64,000 nucleotides of DNA from Myxocyprinus asiaticus (lineage: Eukaryota > Chordata > Actinopteri > Cypriniformes > Catostomidae), in contig NC_059372.1 of NCBI RefSeq assembly GCF_019703515.2, positions 20,450,931 to 20,514,930 on the forward strand. Direction: 5' to 3'. A program made the position numbers and the translations under genes. Shown one piece after another: positions 49,807 to 62,349 of this stretch; position 1 is the first letter of the stretch, and each line of letters begins with the position of its first letter. The notes below the pieces were generated by a model. That model was not told the DNA's origin. It made no database searches and saw only the letters and a list, made by a program, of their open reading frames with translations.

Positions 49807-50846
49807 TCGCAGCTGTGGTAATTAATTTTTTTAAACTAATTTCAGGGTAATATAACACAAAGCATAATGTTATAAACTTGCACGCAATATTTAAAAAAAA
49901 ATTATCATATAAAAAAGTTTGCTAGATTTATGCTGCTAAATAAAGTGGAAACGCGCCATCACAGCCTGTGAAAAAGGTCTATTGTTGAGAAAGTAGGTCA
50001 GCTACTTGCACCAGAGGAAGACATGGAGTGCAACACCTGTGTATATTCCCATATGGAGTCTTGATACCATTCTCACTCAAGGCAGGCTTCCAAATCAAGG
50101 CGCAGGGCAATAAATCTTATAAGATAGACTTTCTCCCTCTCTGGGGAGTGGAAGTAGCCATGCAGCTAGTCTTAATCTCTTGTGGAAAACCATTGCCAAT
50201 AAATAACAATAAAATGGAAGAGTGCTGCGTCTTGGTCCAGCGGAATGCCACAGGGAGGCAAGCTGCAGTGTTGAGAAACAACAAGACTTATGAGTCGTAC
50301 CAAAGAGTGTGTGGCAGCAGGATTTATTGCAAATTCAATGTAGGTACAGTTTGTGTTCTGCTAGTTCAATGATTGGCCAAGCCTCTAAGACGCAATGCTT
50401 TAGGGGTGCTTTTTCAATCTGACTGAGGTTGGCTCAGTTCATTTTTACACCTTATTTAACGGCTACATATGACACATCTGTGAAATACATTTGAGAACGT
50501 GACAGTAGAACCACTTCAAGCCATGGTCTTGCAGTCAGTGCACATGCTTTGACACATTGAGGCATGGTAGTGGCAAAAATATATTTGGCAAAAAAGCCAA
50601 CAATAAATAGCTGGTGTGGAATTTCTGTGCTGGTGTGGAAATTTTGATTGTTTTCACACAGGTTTACACTTTTCAGGGAAATTAAACTAAAACTGACTGA
50701 CTTATACTTACTCTAGGAGAAAGTATTTTAACATTAAAAAATTACACACTTAAGCTTTAAAAGAAGAAAAAAAAAAAAGTTTAGTTAGAGTCATGCCAGT
50801 GGAGCCATCACCTGTAAGTTTAAGTTTGTTTTCTCTTCCTCTGCAG
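49807..50846. other. 3' end of intron 3
   Basis: AT-rich. A 114-codon open frame at 50028-50372 shows no domain. Ends with the pyrimidine tract ttctcttcctctgcag before exon 4. Confidence 0.45.
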
Positions 50847-51053
50847 GTAACTACTATGGCACCCCAAAACCCCCAGCAGAGCCCAGTCCAGTGCAGCCAG
50901 ACCTGGTTGACCAGGTTCTATTTGACGAGGAGTTTGACGCAGAGGTACAGCGCAAACGCACAACATCTGTCAGCAAAATGGATAGAAAGGACAGTGCAGC
51001 ACCTGAAGAAGAGGATGAGGAAGAGAGGCCAGCCATGGTCAACGGGCTCACAG
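50847..51053 (+). CDS. magi3: MAGI3-like scaffold, coding exon 4 (acidic linker before WW1)
   Basis: This is a 207-nt exon, phase 1 to phase 1, with acceptor ttctcttcctctgcag and donor GTGAGA. It begins by completing Gly, then reads [14 protein letters not shown], the end of the guanylate-kinase-like region shared by all MAGIs. It continues into a paralogue-specific linker with [18 protein letters not shown] and [12 protein letters not shown]. From memory, human MAGI3 has a nearly identical linker, while MAGI1 and MAGI2 are clearly different, so this exon decides the call. An acidic run (EEEDEEER) precedes VNGLT. The exon follows a 28.3-kb intron filled with nested transposons and precedes a 7.0-kb intron. 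Confidence 0.96.
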
Positions 51054-51137
51054 GTGAGATTACAGATGTATGTTTAAAGAGTAACCCACAAACTAATTAA
51101 TTAGTTTGGTGAGTTAAAATAGAACCTTAAAAGCATA
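51054..51137. other. 5' end of intron 4
   Basis: Short intron stretch after donor GTGAGA and before the next Tc1-like element. Confidence 0.6.
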
Positions 51138-51139
51138 TA

Positions 51140-52149
51140 CAGTGGAGTCCAAAAGTCTGAGACCGCTAGTGTACAACTCCGATCTTTGGTTTTAGAAGGT
51201 ATAACATCTTTCCAAGTCAGAGGGCTCGAGTCCTAGTCAAGTCACAAGTCACTGTTATCAGTCTAAGTCGAATCACAAGTCTTCTTTAAATATGTCGAGT
51301 CAAGTTGCAAGTCATTAAATTTGTGACTCGAGTCCAAGTCAAGTCCAAGTCATGAAACTCGAGTCCACAACCCTGGTTCCACACGCATGCCCACTCCTCA
51401 AAAACCTGTTAGAACGCCACTTATGTGTGTACATGGCCACATTAAGCTGCATTCTCTGAGAGAAACGTAGGTGTATTAAACTGCTTTCTCTTAATCCCTT
51501 AAACTGTGTAAAGAAATCGGCGTTCTTGTTTACATGACATTTAAGAACAGCACTTTCTGCAAAAACCCTAGAATAAACCATTTTCTTAAATGCATGTAAA
51601 CGTGGTCATTAATTAATTCATACAGAGCCCGGATCAAGTATGGCGACAAATCGTCAATAACATTAAGACCAAGACAAGCTGGTGAAAATTATTTTCTAAT
51701 TTAATTTTTTTTTAAATCCATTTTTAAATTTTTATCAGCATACTAATTTGAGTAAAAAGCTGAATTGAAAAATTTTCATGAATTTCTTAGTATTTTGTAT
51801 GTCCCCCTTTTGCTTTAATGACAGCATGCTTCCAAGCTGGCAAGAACTCCACAAGTGTGTGCAAAACCTGGTGATCCATGTTATCCTTGGGTGATTTGAG
51901 AATGTCCCAAAGAGCATCTTGTATGCTTCATTGGAAGCAAGGAAATCTGAACTTTGGTACAATGGAGTTAAGATTGTCAATGTCACTAATTTGCTTACTT
52001 TTGATTAGTGACCTAGAAATAGTGCAGATTCTATTTCTTCTTAATTTTACACTATAAATGATCTTTGTTTAAAAATGTTCTCAATCTAAAAACTTTATTT
52101 CCAGGTTTAAATTAAATCAATTCCAGGTTTCAAACTTTTGACCCCACTG
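51140..52149 (-). mobile_element. Tc1-like element, family E, mostly replaced by other repeats
   Basis: Ends CAGTGGAGTCCAAAAGTCTGA and the complement of CAGTGGGGTCAAAAGTTTGAA, with TA at 51138-51139 and 52150-52151. On the minus strand 51990-51770 (SFLASNEAYKMLFGTFSNHP... then AWKHAVIKAKGGHTKY in another frame) resembles the last part of a Tc1-type transposase. The left part (51200-51375) is a GACTCGAGTC-rich repeat ending CCACAACCCTG, a separate hAT-like fragment. Confidence 0.75.
51200..51378. repeat. (A)AGTCAAGTC-rich hAT-like fragment
   Basis: Repeated AAGTC/GAGTC units (AGTCACAAGTC, CTCGAGTCCAAGTCAAGTCC) end in CTCGAGTCCACAACCCTG, which looks like a hAT terminus. The other end is not identifiable. 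Confidence 0.6.
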
Positions 52150-52151
52150 TA

Positions 52152-53880
52152 TGTAGTTGCCGTATTGTAATGTACCTAATAGTTGTCATAGTATACATTA
52201 TCCGGAAGGAAATCAAAAAATCAATACTGTTCAAATGGGTACAAATGAAACTCAGCATCTTTGCAAACTATTTGTGAGTGTTATTATGGTTCTACCTTAA
52301 CGATCAGTGTGTTTTGCTGCGCTGGCAGCTTGCCTGCTAGGCTTTTATTGCAAGTGTATTACTGTGCACATGTTTTCCCTTGATTTTTGCAAGCTGAGTG
52401 ACTTTATTTCTTATGGTAATCGACAGCAGGCCACAGATGCTGTCGATAGAGCTTAAGTTGTTATGGGCAGATTTGATGCTGTCCCCTGTGAGGACAATAT
52501 GAAGTGCTTCTCAGAGGGGTCCTTGGATGTGCAGTGATTTGTGTAAAGTGAGCGGAGCACTCAGCGCTGTGGTGCTTCAATTCTTTGGGATGGTATGACT
52601 GATGTGGGCTTTCCACACATGTTATTTCCTGCCACTCAGAAGGTCAGTTGGCCAGAGCTTCGACGACTACTTATTTTTACTATTCGTCCAGAAAAGTAGT
52701 CGACCCATATTATATCTTCTGCAGAACCCAAAAGGCAGTTAATAGTGACTCACTTTAAAGCTTAAAAAAGCACCCAAAAGTGTCATAAAAGTAACCAATG
52801 CAACTCGTACATCATATTCCAAGTCCTCTGAAGGCATACAGTCACTTTATATGATGAACAGACTTTTCAAATCAAATCCATTAATCAATTCATACAGAGC
52901 CCAAATAAAATATGGCAACACGTCAATAACATCAAACCTTGTTACAAATCTTCATAACATGCTTTGTAAATGCTAAGCATTCTGGGTTAATTTACTTTCA
53001 CATAATTCAAATATATTTGCATGCAAGTACACTGTAACACTGTTTGCAAACAGGGTGATTTTCCTCCAATTGTCATTTAGAACAAACATTTCATTGTTGG
53101 ATGAAAAATCTTACATTAAATGCTAGGCTTGTATTGAAGGAGTGCCCTGAACCATATACAAGGACCAGAATATCATAGGAGCCTCTGGTGGGCTTTTTTG
53201 ACTTGAGCTAGTAAGCAACTACCTAGCAACAACCCAGAACATCCTACTGACCACATAGCAACGTGCTAAAAGCTACTCCGAAAACCTTAGCAACTGCATA
53301 GAATAAATATCCAGTTTAGATTGGCTATGTGTGCTGTTTTAGCTACATGAACAGTAGTTGAGCTTTAAAAGTAGGCCAAATTCATAGCAATGCCAAGTTA
53401 CTTGTGTGATTATCCATCCAGTGGCATTATTAGAACATTTTGAGCTTAGAATGAATGAGCTTATGGCTGGTATCACTTCAAATAATGAGCACGTTAAAGG
53501 GACGATTGTTTGCTATGAGGCATTAAAGTGTCTTTGCTCTCTCTCCACAGAGTAACTGCTCTGCCACTGCCTACTGTATATCTCTCTGTTTTGTACCAAC
53601 ACCTGCAATCTGTCTTCTACCCCCTCATTAAAAAGATACCTCAAGCTTATTATTAGTCTTTAACAATCATTTCTGTTCTGCATTAAATGATTAAGATCAC
53701 AACCCTATGCTACTCCAATATAGGTTTTGGAACCACCCACTTTGGACTGGGTGATGCTGCTTTTTAAATTGTATTGCCTTTTGGTAATATATACTGTATA
53801 TGTACACACAGACATACATTACATACTGTATATACATACACAGTGGCTCCAAAAAGTATTTTTTAAGAAATATAGATATA
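52152..53880. other. Intron 4 sequence with MITE fragments
   Basis: 52730-52935 shows AAAAGTAACCAATGCAACTCG and TTCATACAGAGCCC phrases; the second also occurs at 51617-51640, so both belong to a dispersed repeat. 52400-52640 is unique-looking. No gene found. Confidence 0.4.
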
Positions 53881-54767
53881 CACTGATGAGCCAAAACATC
53901 ATGACCACCTGCCTCTGTTTGTCGCAAGCCGCAATAATATCACTGACTCGCCAAGGCATGGACTTTACAAGACCTCTGAAGGTGTCCTGTGGTATCTGGC
54001 ACCAAGATATTAGCAGCAGATCCTTCAAGTCCTGTAAGTTGCGAGGTGGAGACGCCGTGGATCGGACTTGTTGGTCCAACACATCCCACAGATGCTCAAT
54101 CGGATTGAGATCTGGGGAATTTGGAGGCCAGGGCAACACCTTGAAAGAAAATGGGACACGTCATCGGACCAGGCGACCTTCATCCACTGCTCCAAGGTCC
54201 AGTTTCAATGCTTGAGTGCCCATTGTAGGCGCTTTAGATGGTGGACAGTGGTCATAATAGCCACTCTGACCGGTCTGCGGCTATGCTGCCCCATATGCAG
54301 CAGGGTGCGATGTACTGTGTGTTGTGACACATTCCTCCAGTAATCATCATTAACATTTTCTGACTTGTGCCACAGTGGACCTTGTGTCGGTTCAGACCAG
54401 ACGGGATAGCCTTCATTACCCTCACGCATCGATGAGCCATGGATGCCCAACACCCTTTCGCCGGTTTGTGGTTTGTCCCTCCTCGGACCACTGTTGGTAG
54501 GTACTCAACACTGCTGACCGGAAGCACCCCACAAGCCTTGCCGTTTCAGAGATGCTCTGACCCAGTCATCTGGCCATAACAATTTGGCACTTGTCAAAGT
54601 TGTTCAGGTCTTTACTCCTACCCATTTCTCCTGCATTTAGCACGTTGACTACGAGAACTGATTGTTTGCTTACCATCTAATCTATCCAGATCTTGACATG
54701 TGGCTTTGTTAGGAGATGATCAATGTTATTCGCTTCACCTGTGAGTGGTCGTAATGTTTGGCTCATC

Positions 54768-54771
<4 letters not shown>
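53881..54771 (-). mobile_element. Internally deleted Tc1-like element, family F
   Basis: Left CACTGATGAGCCAAAACATCA and right ...GTTTGGCTCATCGGTG are inverted termini. The left side has TA just before it (53879-53880). The right side runs straight into (GT)n. Minus-strand transposase pieces surround a deletion of the catalytic centre. Confidence 0.88.
53930..54650 (-). pseudogene. Tc1-like family F transposase, deleted
   Basis: Minus strand, N-terminal part at 54530-54205: GQSISETARLVG-like and RHSRRPVRVAIMTTVHHLKR. The C-terminal part at 54139-53930: PWPPNSPDLNPIEHLWDVLD with the third acidic residue, then QDLKDLLLISWCQIPQDTFR. The first and second catalytic Asp blocks are missing between them. 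Confidence 0.85.
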
Positions 54772-54811
<40 letters not shown>

Positions 54812-54838
54812 GATATATATATATAGATATATATATAT
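54772..54838. repeat. (GT)n(AT)n compound microsatellite
   Basis: About 14 GT units pass into ATATATAGATATAT units immediately after the Tc1-like terminus. Confidence 0.95.
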
Positions 54839-55934
54839 AGTTCAAAATAAAGAGAAAAGTACATAATGTCCATACAATATAGCCTACTGGCACTATGTTC
54901 AAAAGTTACCATGCAGGCCAAATAAAAGCACAAAGATCTAGGCAATGTTCACAGTTTGGCATAATTTTATATCTTTGATAATATCATTGTGATCATATGA
55001 TAGGTATTGAATGCATAGTCTAGTTCTAGTATCGCTCTAATGTACTGGAATTTATTGCCAGAGAAATATCTCAATAATAAGATAAAAAAGATCAATATGA
55101 AAAATAAGTAAAAAATGGCCTGTTTAAAGATAGAGATCATTAGCTCTTGATTTTGAAGTATAATCCAGATTTTACGGATTAGAATGTATCTTTTCTGCCA
55201 AGTTTGGGTCTGTGGGGGGGTTTTGCTGTATCATGCTGAAAGATTTTCTGATTTTTCCCCCCAATAAATCAATGAAATTGATGTGCAATTGCAAATAATT
55301 CAACAGCAGAGTGAGTGTATTGCATAGGTAAGAGATTGCCACAAAATGTTATATTCAAAATTAAATAAACTCACTAAAGTTACCACTACTGTTCTGTTTG
55401 GGTTGCGGTGATTGATCACCATGGGAACTGATATCTTTTCCCATAGTATGTGGCTTCCTTGTTTTGCACACTTTAGAATAGACCTTTTGAACAAGCTCTC
55501 TAGATTGATTTTTGATTAAACAGAATGAATAATGTGAAAAGGGTTTATATTCTGAAGGTTTTTTTGACTAGCCCACAGGCAAAATAACTCACAAATTAAG
55601 TGATGCTGACAGTAAAACAGATCTAGCTAAAACAAACCATAAATCGCAGTTGCAAAAAATAAAAATAAAAAAGAAGGTGTCTGGGATTTAGACTTCCAGT
55701 CTTTGCCATGTTTATTGAAGTATTTTAATGATGAATGTATTTTAAAAACAAACACTTAATTGCACTAATTGAAAAACAAACACATTTCATTAACAGTGCT
55801 TGCATTTTTGGGGATGAAATTTCATATAGTTGTATATTTAAGCTGTGAATATTTCAAATGAAAACATTTTGCAACAAAATGTATCATTAAAAATTCAATA
55901 ATAAATATTCACCTTCCGAAGTTCAGTTCCAAAA

Positions 55935-55937
<3 letters not shown>

Positions 55938-55967
<30 letters not shown>

Positions 55968-55968
55968 C
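55938..55968. repeat. (TTA)n microsatellite
   Basis: About ten TTA units followed by TCATCATCATC. Confidence 0.9.
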
Positions 55969-57683
55969 ATCATCATCTTTATTATTCAACAGGTAATATT
56001 CGGCCCATTATACAGTATTTCGCTTTGCAAAATAGCCTCTAAAATTTCAGTGGTTAAAATTCAATTGGAAATTCATCGTTGTACATCCCGGCACTGAAGG
56101 AAAAGCAATAGTGCCGATGCACAGTCTTCACTTGCTGCTACTAGGCTTCACCACTAGGTGGTGCAATCGGGTTTTAATTAAGGCCAAGAGCAACAGGAAG
56201 AGGACATGGACAATTGACAGTTTTGATAAATCAGTTAAACTAACTTTACAGTAAACAATAATAATTTTGAACAGTTTCTTCCGTTTGAATGTACAACAGT
56301 ATCTGAGTGAGGCAGTTGTCAAGGCAAAGTGTTCCTGGTTTATTAGGAAAATCGAGAAGCTCCAAGCTACTTTTAAAATAAAATCCAAAATTAATTTAAA
56401 ATAATTTCAATAAGTTCAAGTACATGTTATTTGTCAAGCACCTTGGTACAGTGTACTTATTATTTTGTATGTTCTCTTAAAAAGAAAGAAACCACTCATA
56501 ATCTTTGCAGTGTTTCTATGAAGGTTTAATGTTATGACCTTTTTTTGTTTTATACCAGTGAGGTCTAATTTAACGAAATGGCTAGTCATGCCCATACAGA
56601 TGCAATGCTTGTACCTTGAAGCAAGCCCCATGGGTATATGCATATTTATATGTCCATGGTCAGTTGTGGTAGATACAGCCTCCATCTACTTAAATATACA
56701 GACTTTATAGCCTTTGGCTACATTGACTTTGTGGGAGGCAGCCAGTTGTAAGGCTTGAATGGTTGTTTTTTCCATAGCCTCTGTTTAGAAGCAAACCTTC
56801 GTCATTAGCGTAGCATACCATTACAACATCTCGGCCCACTTTCGACATTCAATCTGTAACACATTATTGTGTTCATCTGTTCCGTTATGCTGTTTGAGAA
56901 TACACAAGCACGAGTCCTTTTTATCTCCTTCGCTGTACACTCTTTACTGTTTTTCATGGGGTTCTGCTTCTTTCTCCACTCGCACACTGAAGTACAAGCA
57001 CAAAAAGCTTAGTATGATATTCGCTTTTAAGTGTACATTTGAATGCGAGTGCTTGTGTTTCTGCTTGTGTCATGAATGGTGCCGCCATGGTTACAGCACA
57101 GGGACAACAAGTGCTGAATCACCCGCCACACATGCTGGCGTCCCAGTACCAGGGTGGAATGATTCAGTTGAGCAGGCTTTGATTATGGCTATGTCAGCAA
57201 AGTCGTTTCAAGCCTTTTTTTTTTTTGCCAATATATGCTCTTTTTCCATCTCCTTACCTACAGTACAGTGCAAATGTGCAAGCAGTTTATCTACATACTG
57301 TATAGAAAAAGATTTCTGTGAATGTCCCCAAAGGGAGGGTTTGTCAGATTTATTTCACTTTGGGAACAATTCTGTCCTCAAACTAAAGCCAAACTACATA
57401 CTAAGGCACATATGCATTATTTCCTCTGTCAAAGTTCCTTTAAGGTGACACCCCTAGGCATCTATTTTCTATGTAGGCAATAGGCATACAAGTACAGCGC
57501 CTGTCTACCTACCTGAATGAGTATAGTCCAAAATCTCCAAAACAAAAAATGTGATTGGCTCTTTTAACTGAAAGGCGAGACTTCCATTCCTACAGCTGCC
57601 ATATTTAGCATACTGTATCCTCCCACATAATAGTTTCTCTGCCTCTGTTCGCATATGAAAGTGTGTTCTCTCTTGGCCTGTCT

Positions 57684-57719
<36 letters not shown>
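57684..57719. repeat. (CA)n microsatellite
   Basis: About 18 uninterrupted AC units. Confidence 0.95.
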
Positions 57720-57721
<2 letters not shown>

Positions 57722-58023
57722 GACAAACAGACAACCATTTGTGTGTGACAGATATCAGCTTCACGGAAGCATCAGCCAGCTCTGGCCCTGCCTGAGAGGC
57801 GGCCCTTGAACATCAGTACTGGCATGCAAATCCAGTGGTGCTTGTTGTCTGTTTTCTCTGTATCTCTGTCTCTGCCTTCGTCTCTCTCTGTCTCATAAGA
57901 AGGTTGGAAACTTTTTGCAGTGTTAGCGAGAGCTGAAGTATGTATTACTCCCCATACTAGTTTGTTCTCCTCACCTTTTTCTCTCTTTCTCACACTTTTC
58001 TCTCATTCTTGTTTCTCTCACAG

Positions 58024-58192
58024 AGCACAAGGAGGGACCGGACTGGAGGAGGACTGTGCCAAGCTACACACAGTCCAGCAGCAACATGGACTTTCGCACC
58101 TGGAACACGCTGCCACGTGACGAGGGCCAAGATCCGCTGCCCAAGAACTGGGAAATGGCCTACACAGAGACGGGAATGGTCTACTTTATAGA
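58024..58192 (+). CDS. magi3: MAGI3-like scaffold, coding exon 5 (first half of WW1)
   Basis: This is a 169-nt exon with acceptor ...tgtttctctcacag and donor GTGAGT, phase 1 to phase 2. The first two bases complete a Glu codon. The peptide contains [19 protein letters not shown], which again resembles the MAGI3-specific linker, and then [18 protein letters not shown]. That is the first strand and first Trp of WW domain 1, with the aromatic pair Y-F. The last two bases, GA, should combine with the next exon to give Asp. The second WW tryptophan (TTTWLDP-like) was not found up to 64000, so the following intron exceeds 5.8 kb. Confidence 0.95.
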
Positions 58193-58510
58193 GTGAGTTG
58201 CTTGTGTATTGTACTGGGCCAACAAGGGACACATTTAGTTTGTGATGGCTTACTGTGATGGATCAAAATCCTTGTTGGTCCCGTACCACCATTCTTAAGG
58301 CTTAAGACTGGGCTTTGAGCTTGCACTACTTTCGTAGCATTTCATTGCAATTCTTAAAAAATAATTTCCCCCTAATTTAAGGGGTGGTTAAAAGTTTGTG
58401 TACGGGGCTAGCAAATGCGTAAATGTTAAAGATGTTGATTCGGGAACATGTCCTAGGTATTGCCACCATCAATGTTAGATGGAAGAAGACATTGTTGAGG
58501 CACGTCTACA
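58193..58510. other. 5' end of intron 5
   Basis: Follows donor GTGAGT. No other feature. Confidence 0.5.
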
Positions 58511-58518
58511 CTTAAGGC

Positions 58519-59949
58519 TAGAGGTGTAACGGTTCAAATTTCTCACGGTTCGATATGCATCACGGTTTTAGGATCAGTATTTGTTATGTTAAGGGAAAAA
58601 AATATTACTGCCAAATCCAAAGTAAAAATATTCTATTTGGTAACAGACACTTCAAGAGATTTGCCCTCACTACAAATCACCATGGTTTTACTACAGTAAC
58701 CATAGTTTAAACATTGTATTTGTAGTAAAATCATAGTAACCACAAAATTAACATGGTTACTGTCATGGTTACAATACTATAGTAAAATCAAGGTTACTAT
58801 ATGGAAACTACAGTATAACTGTTGTAAAACAATGGTTAATTGTATCAAAACTATGATTTCTGCCAAGAAAACAATGGTGACAGCAGTCATTGTTACTTCA
58901 GTCATGGCTACTACAATATTACTATAGTAAAACCATGGTTACTATATGGCTACTACAGTATTACTACATAAAACCATGGTTAATTCTATCAAAACCATGA
59001 TTTCTGCTAAGAAAACCATGGGGACAACAGTCCTTGATATTACAGTTATGGTTAAAATATCTAAATACTAACTCAAAATTTTAACTTAATACATGCATTA
59101 TTACGCGACATGCATCAACATAAAGTGCATTTCAAACTCAACTCAACGTATATTCAACATTCAGAATCTGTACATTACTATAGAAGAAATAAACTTGCTA
59201 TTAAAATGAATACGAGAATGGATGTTTTAACGTGACTCGAGTGTTTTAATCATACGCGGAAATTCCACATCTTCATCAACGGAGTAGGGCAACATAACTT
59301 TGGCTATGAACAACCCCAAGTGCTTTAGCTCTTGCTTCATGTCTGTCCGAACTAGCACCAAGTGCCTGCTTAAAGACGGAAGGGAGTGTGTCTGTGTGCA
59401 GTTTCGGGCTCACCGCGAGCATATATACTCGGGTGATGTCAGCGTAAATAGCTAATCAAATATCGATGTATTACCAGTATATGGCACTCGCGTTGAGCAA
59501 TGTCTGCAAACAGTGCCTGTTTTGTAAATGTTTTTTGATCATCGCTGTTGTAATTGACTGCATAAAAAAAAGTTCCCAGACAGGAGACTTAAATGATGCA
59601 GGGGCTTCTCTTTTGCGGCTTGTGTTCTCCGCTTGCCATTTTGCCAACTAACGCGTGCAGAACTGTGATGTCATCAACTGATTTAACATACTAACAGTTA
59701 ATAGGACAGCTTCTCTCTGTTGAAAGTTGACCCACGTGAAACACAGACGGAGTGTGTCCATCTACAGAGCCATACAGGTGCACTAGCGGAGGTTACAACT
59801 GCGCATGTCTATTTGACGCTTTATTTTCGCCAAACTGTATGATCCAGATGCGTTATTAAACTAGAGATGAACTGCGGAGCAAATGCTTACCGAACCATGG
59901 TTGGCGAACCGTACAGTTCAGTTTATTACCTAGAACAGTTACACCCCTA
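58519..59949. mobile_element. hAT non-autonomous element, family 2 copy 2
   Basis: Termini TAGAGGTGTAACGGTTC and ...GAACAGTTACACCCCTA. Flanks CTTAAGGC (58511-58518) and CTAAAGGC (59950-59957) agree at 7 of 8. 1,431 bp without nested insertions, so it shows the ancestral layout of the interrupted copy at 24421-28018. Contains the CCATGGTTAC array at 58675-59030. Confidence 0.9.
58675..59030. repeat. CCATGGTTACTATAGT-type internal array (hAT family 2)
   Basis: At least a dozen direct and inverted ACCATGGTT/AACCATGGT-like and CTACAGTA-like units. Longer than the corresponding array in copy 1 (25010-25190). Confidence 0.85.
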
Positions 59950-59957
59950 CTAAAGGC

Positions 59958-62349
59958 ATATGCAAACCAGAGGTGATGCAATAATACAAAACGAATCACA
60001 GACAAATGGCCCTTTCACATTAAAAGCAAGGTGAATGATTGCCTTTAGTACATTCATGCCTTTATAATAGGTGACGCTAATCGCCAGTCAATTTTAATCC
60101 TGTACTCTAAGTGCCGCAACACACCCTTCTGCTGGTCTGCCCTCCACCTGTCATGGATGAGAAGAACTACTTGACAAGTTCAAAAGTGAACAACCTTTAA
60201 ATCACAGTATGAAAGACGACCAAGTGCTCTAGCGAGTCGATAAAAAAAATACAGCACATTTCTCTACAAGGTGCAGTATCGATGATGAGTTTGTTGCTGA
60301 TTTGCTTAAGGAAAAGGAAACATTCAAGACACTTTCACAAGCTATTTCAGTTCACCTGCTGGACAAGTTGATTGACAGTATTATGATGTATACACAGTCT
60401 GATGCATCATTAGAAAGAATTGAGTGTATAGAATGATATTAACAGTTAAAATGGTATTAATTGGAACAATATTGATTATATGCCACTGGCACGCATACTG
60501 TATACAGCTGTTATGTACATTTGTTTAAAATCACTGCTTAGTGCACACACGTAATGAATGTAAAAAAAAAATAATAATAATTTGTCAGTCGGAAAAATAC
60601 TGATTATATCTTATTGCCATGTACATCTACTTGTGTTATATATTTGCCTTCAAACCCTGCATGTTATGATTAAAAGTGACAACATCTAAATGCTCCAAGA
60701 GTCTGTATAATGCAAGCGATAAGACACAAATCCCAACCAACCTAATCCATCTTCAGTCTGATCCATTATTAGATAATTAGCTAATGACAGCATAGCAATA
60801 ACAATTACATAATTTTGTGGAGAAGCTACCAAGTTTTGGGTATAAAAAGGCACATCGATACAAAGACATAGTATATACAGTACAGAGTGCACTGCAAGTG
60901 ACAGCATTAGTTTTAATATTATTAATATTTGCGAAGAAAAACACTTAAGTGATACAAAGGCAAATATGCCGTAATATATATTATATTAGAGATAAAAGAG
61001 AACTTGCATAAGATTAAATGCAAAGGCAAAAAATGCAGCAGTATGGAATACAATATGAAGACAATCCACATAAGATCAGATCATTTATAAAAAAGGGATT
61101 TTAGGTCATTTGATGCAAATGAAATGCACATCCTCACTGCTGGTTCAGGATTTCTTCCTTGAGTTCCTTCAGTGTTAAATGTTGGTGGTCAACACAGCTT
61201 TCTGTGCTTTAGCGCCACCAGTTGCACTGGTTTTGGTAACTGCAGTGGCTCCTGACACGTGATACAAAGCTAAAATTTTATTGGTCAGGACATTTCATCG
61301 CCGGGTGTAGTTAAAAAAATCGATACACTCACCTAAAAATAAAAACCTTGCTTTTTCGCCACACGAATGATCGCTCCAGGTGTGAATGGCTTCAGAGAAA
61401 TCCATTGTTCCTATTCAAAATGTTAATCCTGGCAAAATTTCACGTTTGGAGTGCATTTTAGTTTGAAACCGCATTGATTTTGCTACGTTTATGCCTTTTG
61501 TCCACACTGAAATTATGTTTTCTTGCACCAGAAAAGGAAACTTTTCCATTTAGAAAATGCTATCCATTACTACATAATTAAGAAAACTATGAATTTATGA
61601 AAACGAAACAAATTACTGTACATTTAAATATACATGTATATGCATAATACAATTTTTATTTTATTTATTTTTTTATAATATCACTTATGCAAATGGCAAA
61701 TTCGCACAGTCTGCTGTAGAGATTAAAAATAACTTTTATGTGCCCCATGAATGCAGTGCAGAAGGCCTTATCTGGGCAGTTAAAAATGGTGAAAACTATA
61801 AACACATGTAATTCAGAAATGGGGCACTGAAAAAATTTTACATTTTGTATACCAGATAGAAAAGATTTGGCTTTATCTGCCAAATAAAGACAGATGTTTT
61901 GTAGGGAATGTTCCAGCTAAATGCAAATATAACAAAACACAACTAAAAACTGCTAAATAAACTACAAAAAAAATTTGTTGACAGAAATGTATTTACAATG
62001 GGTGTCCTAGGGTCGGTCATTGCCCACAGACTTCCATTATAAATGTGTGGCTTTTTGTTTCTACAGACTGGTGGATGGGTCTAAATTCATTTCTGTGGTG
62101 ATCAACAGCATGCCACATCGACAATGTTATATTTAAACTGTGTCCTAACCAGGCACAACACAATAAAGCCTCAATCGACATTTGTTTGTCTGCTTGGTTT
62201 CTATTTCTGCTGCATCGTGGTGGGTAGACATGTCCTTAGTAAAATCTCATTGATCCAAAAAACTTCTCCACATAACAGTACATGAAACATAAAATATCTG
62301 CTGATTGGCTGTGATTTTGTTACATTACAAAGCATTATTACATTTTTTT
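59958..62349. other. Intron 5 sequence, possibly with a decayed DNA transposon
   Basis: GGCCCTTTCACATTAAAAGC (60008) and the complement of ...AGGTGTGAATGGC (61391) could be the ends of a 1.4-kb Harbinger-like element, but similarity is weak. 62080-62205 carries GTGTCCTAACCAGGCACAAC, related to 19360-19440. No MAGI3 exon 6 was seen. Confidence 0.35.

Larger units (their letters stand above)
54840..58023. other. Rest of intron 4
   Basis: Contains a (TTA)n tract (about 55938-55968), a (CA)n tract (57684-57719) and a stretch near 57548-57600 resembling the interior of the MITE at 16311-17265 (GTGATTGGCTCTTTTA). The 193-codon open frame at 56867-57448 has no recognisable domain. 57060-57210 may be regulatory. 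Ends at the acceptor of exon 5. Confidence 0.4.

Noticed and set aside
50028..50372. 114-codon plus-strand frame before exon 4
   Set aside because: No domain, and no splice relationship to exon 4.
56867..57448. 193-codon plus-strand open frame
   Set aside because: Low-complexity, Cys/Phe-rich translation with no recognisable domain. It spans ordinary intron 4 sequence and has no splice or promoter support. It is the longest open frame outside transposons but plausible by chance.
60008..61391. Complete Harbinger-like element
   Set aside because: The proposed ends are similar over too few bases and no target duplication was seen, so it is only mentioned in the intron 5 description.
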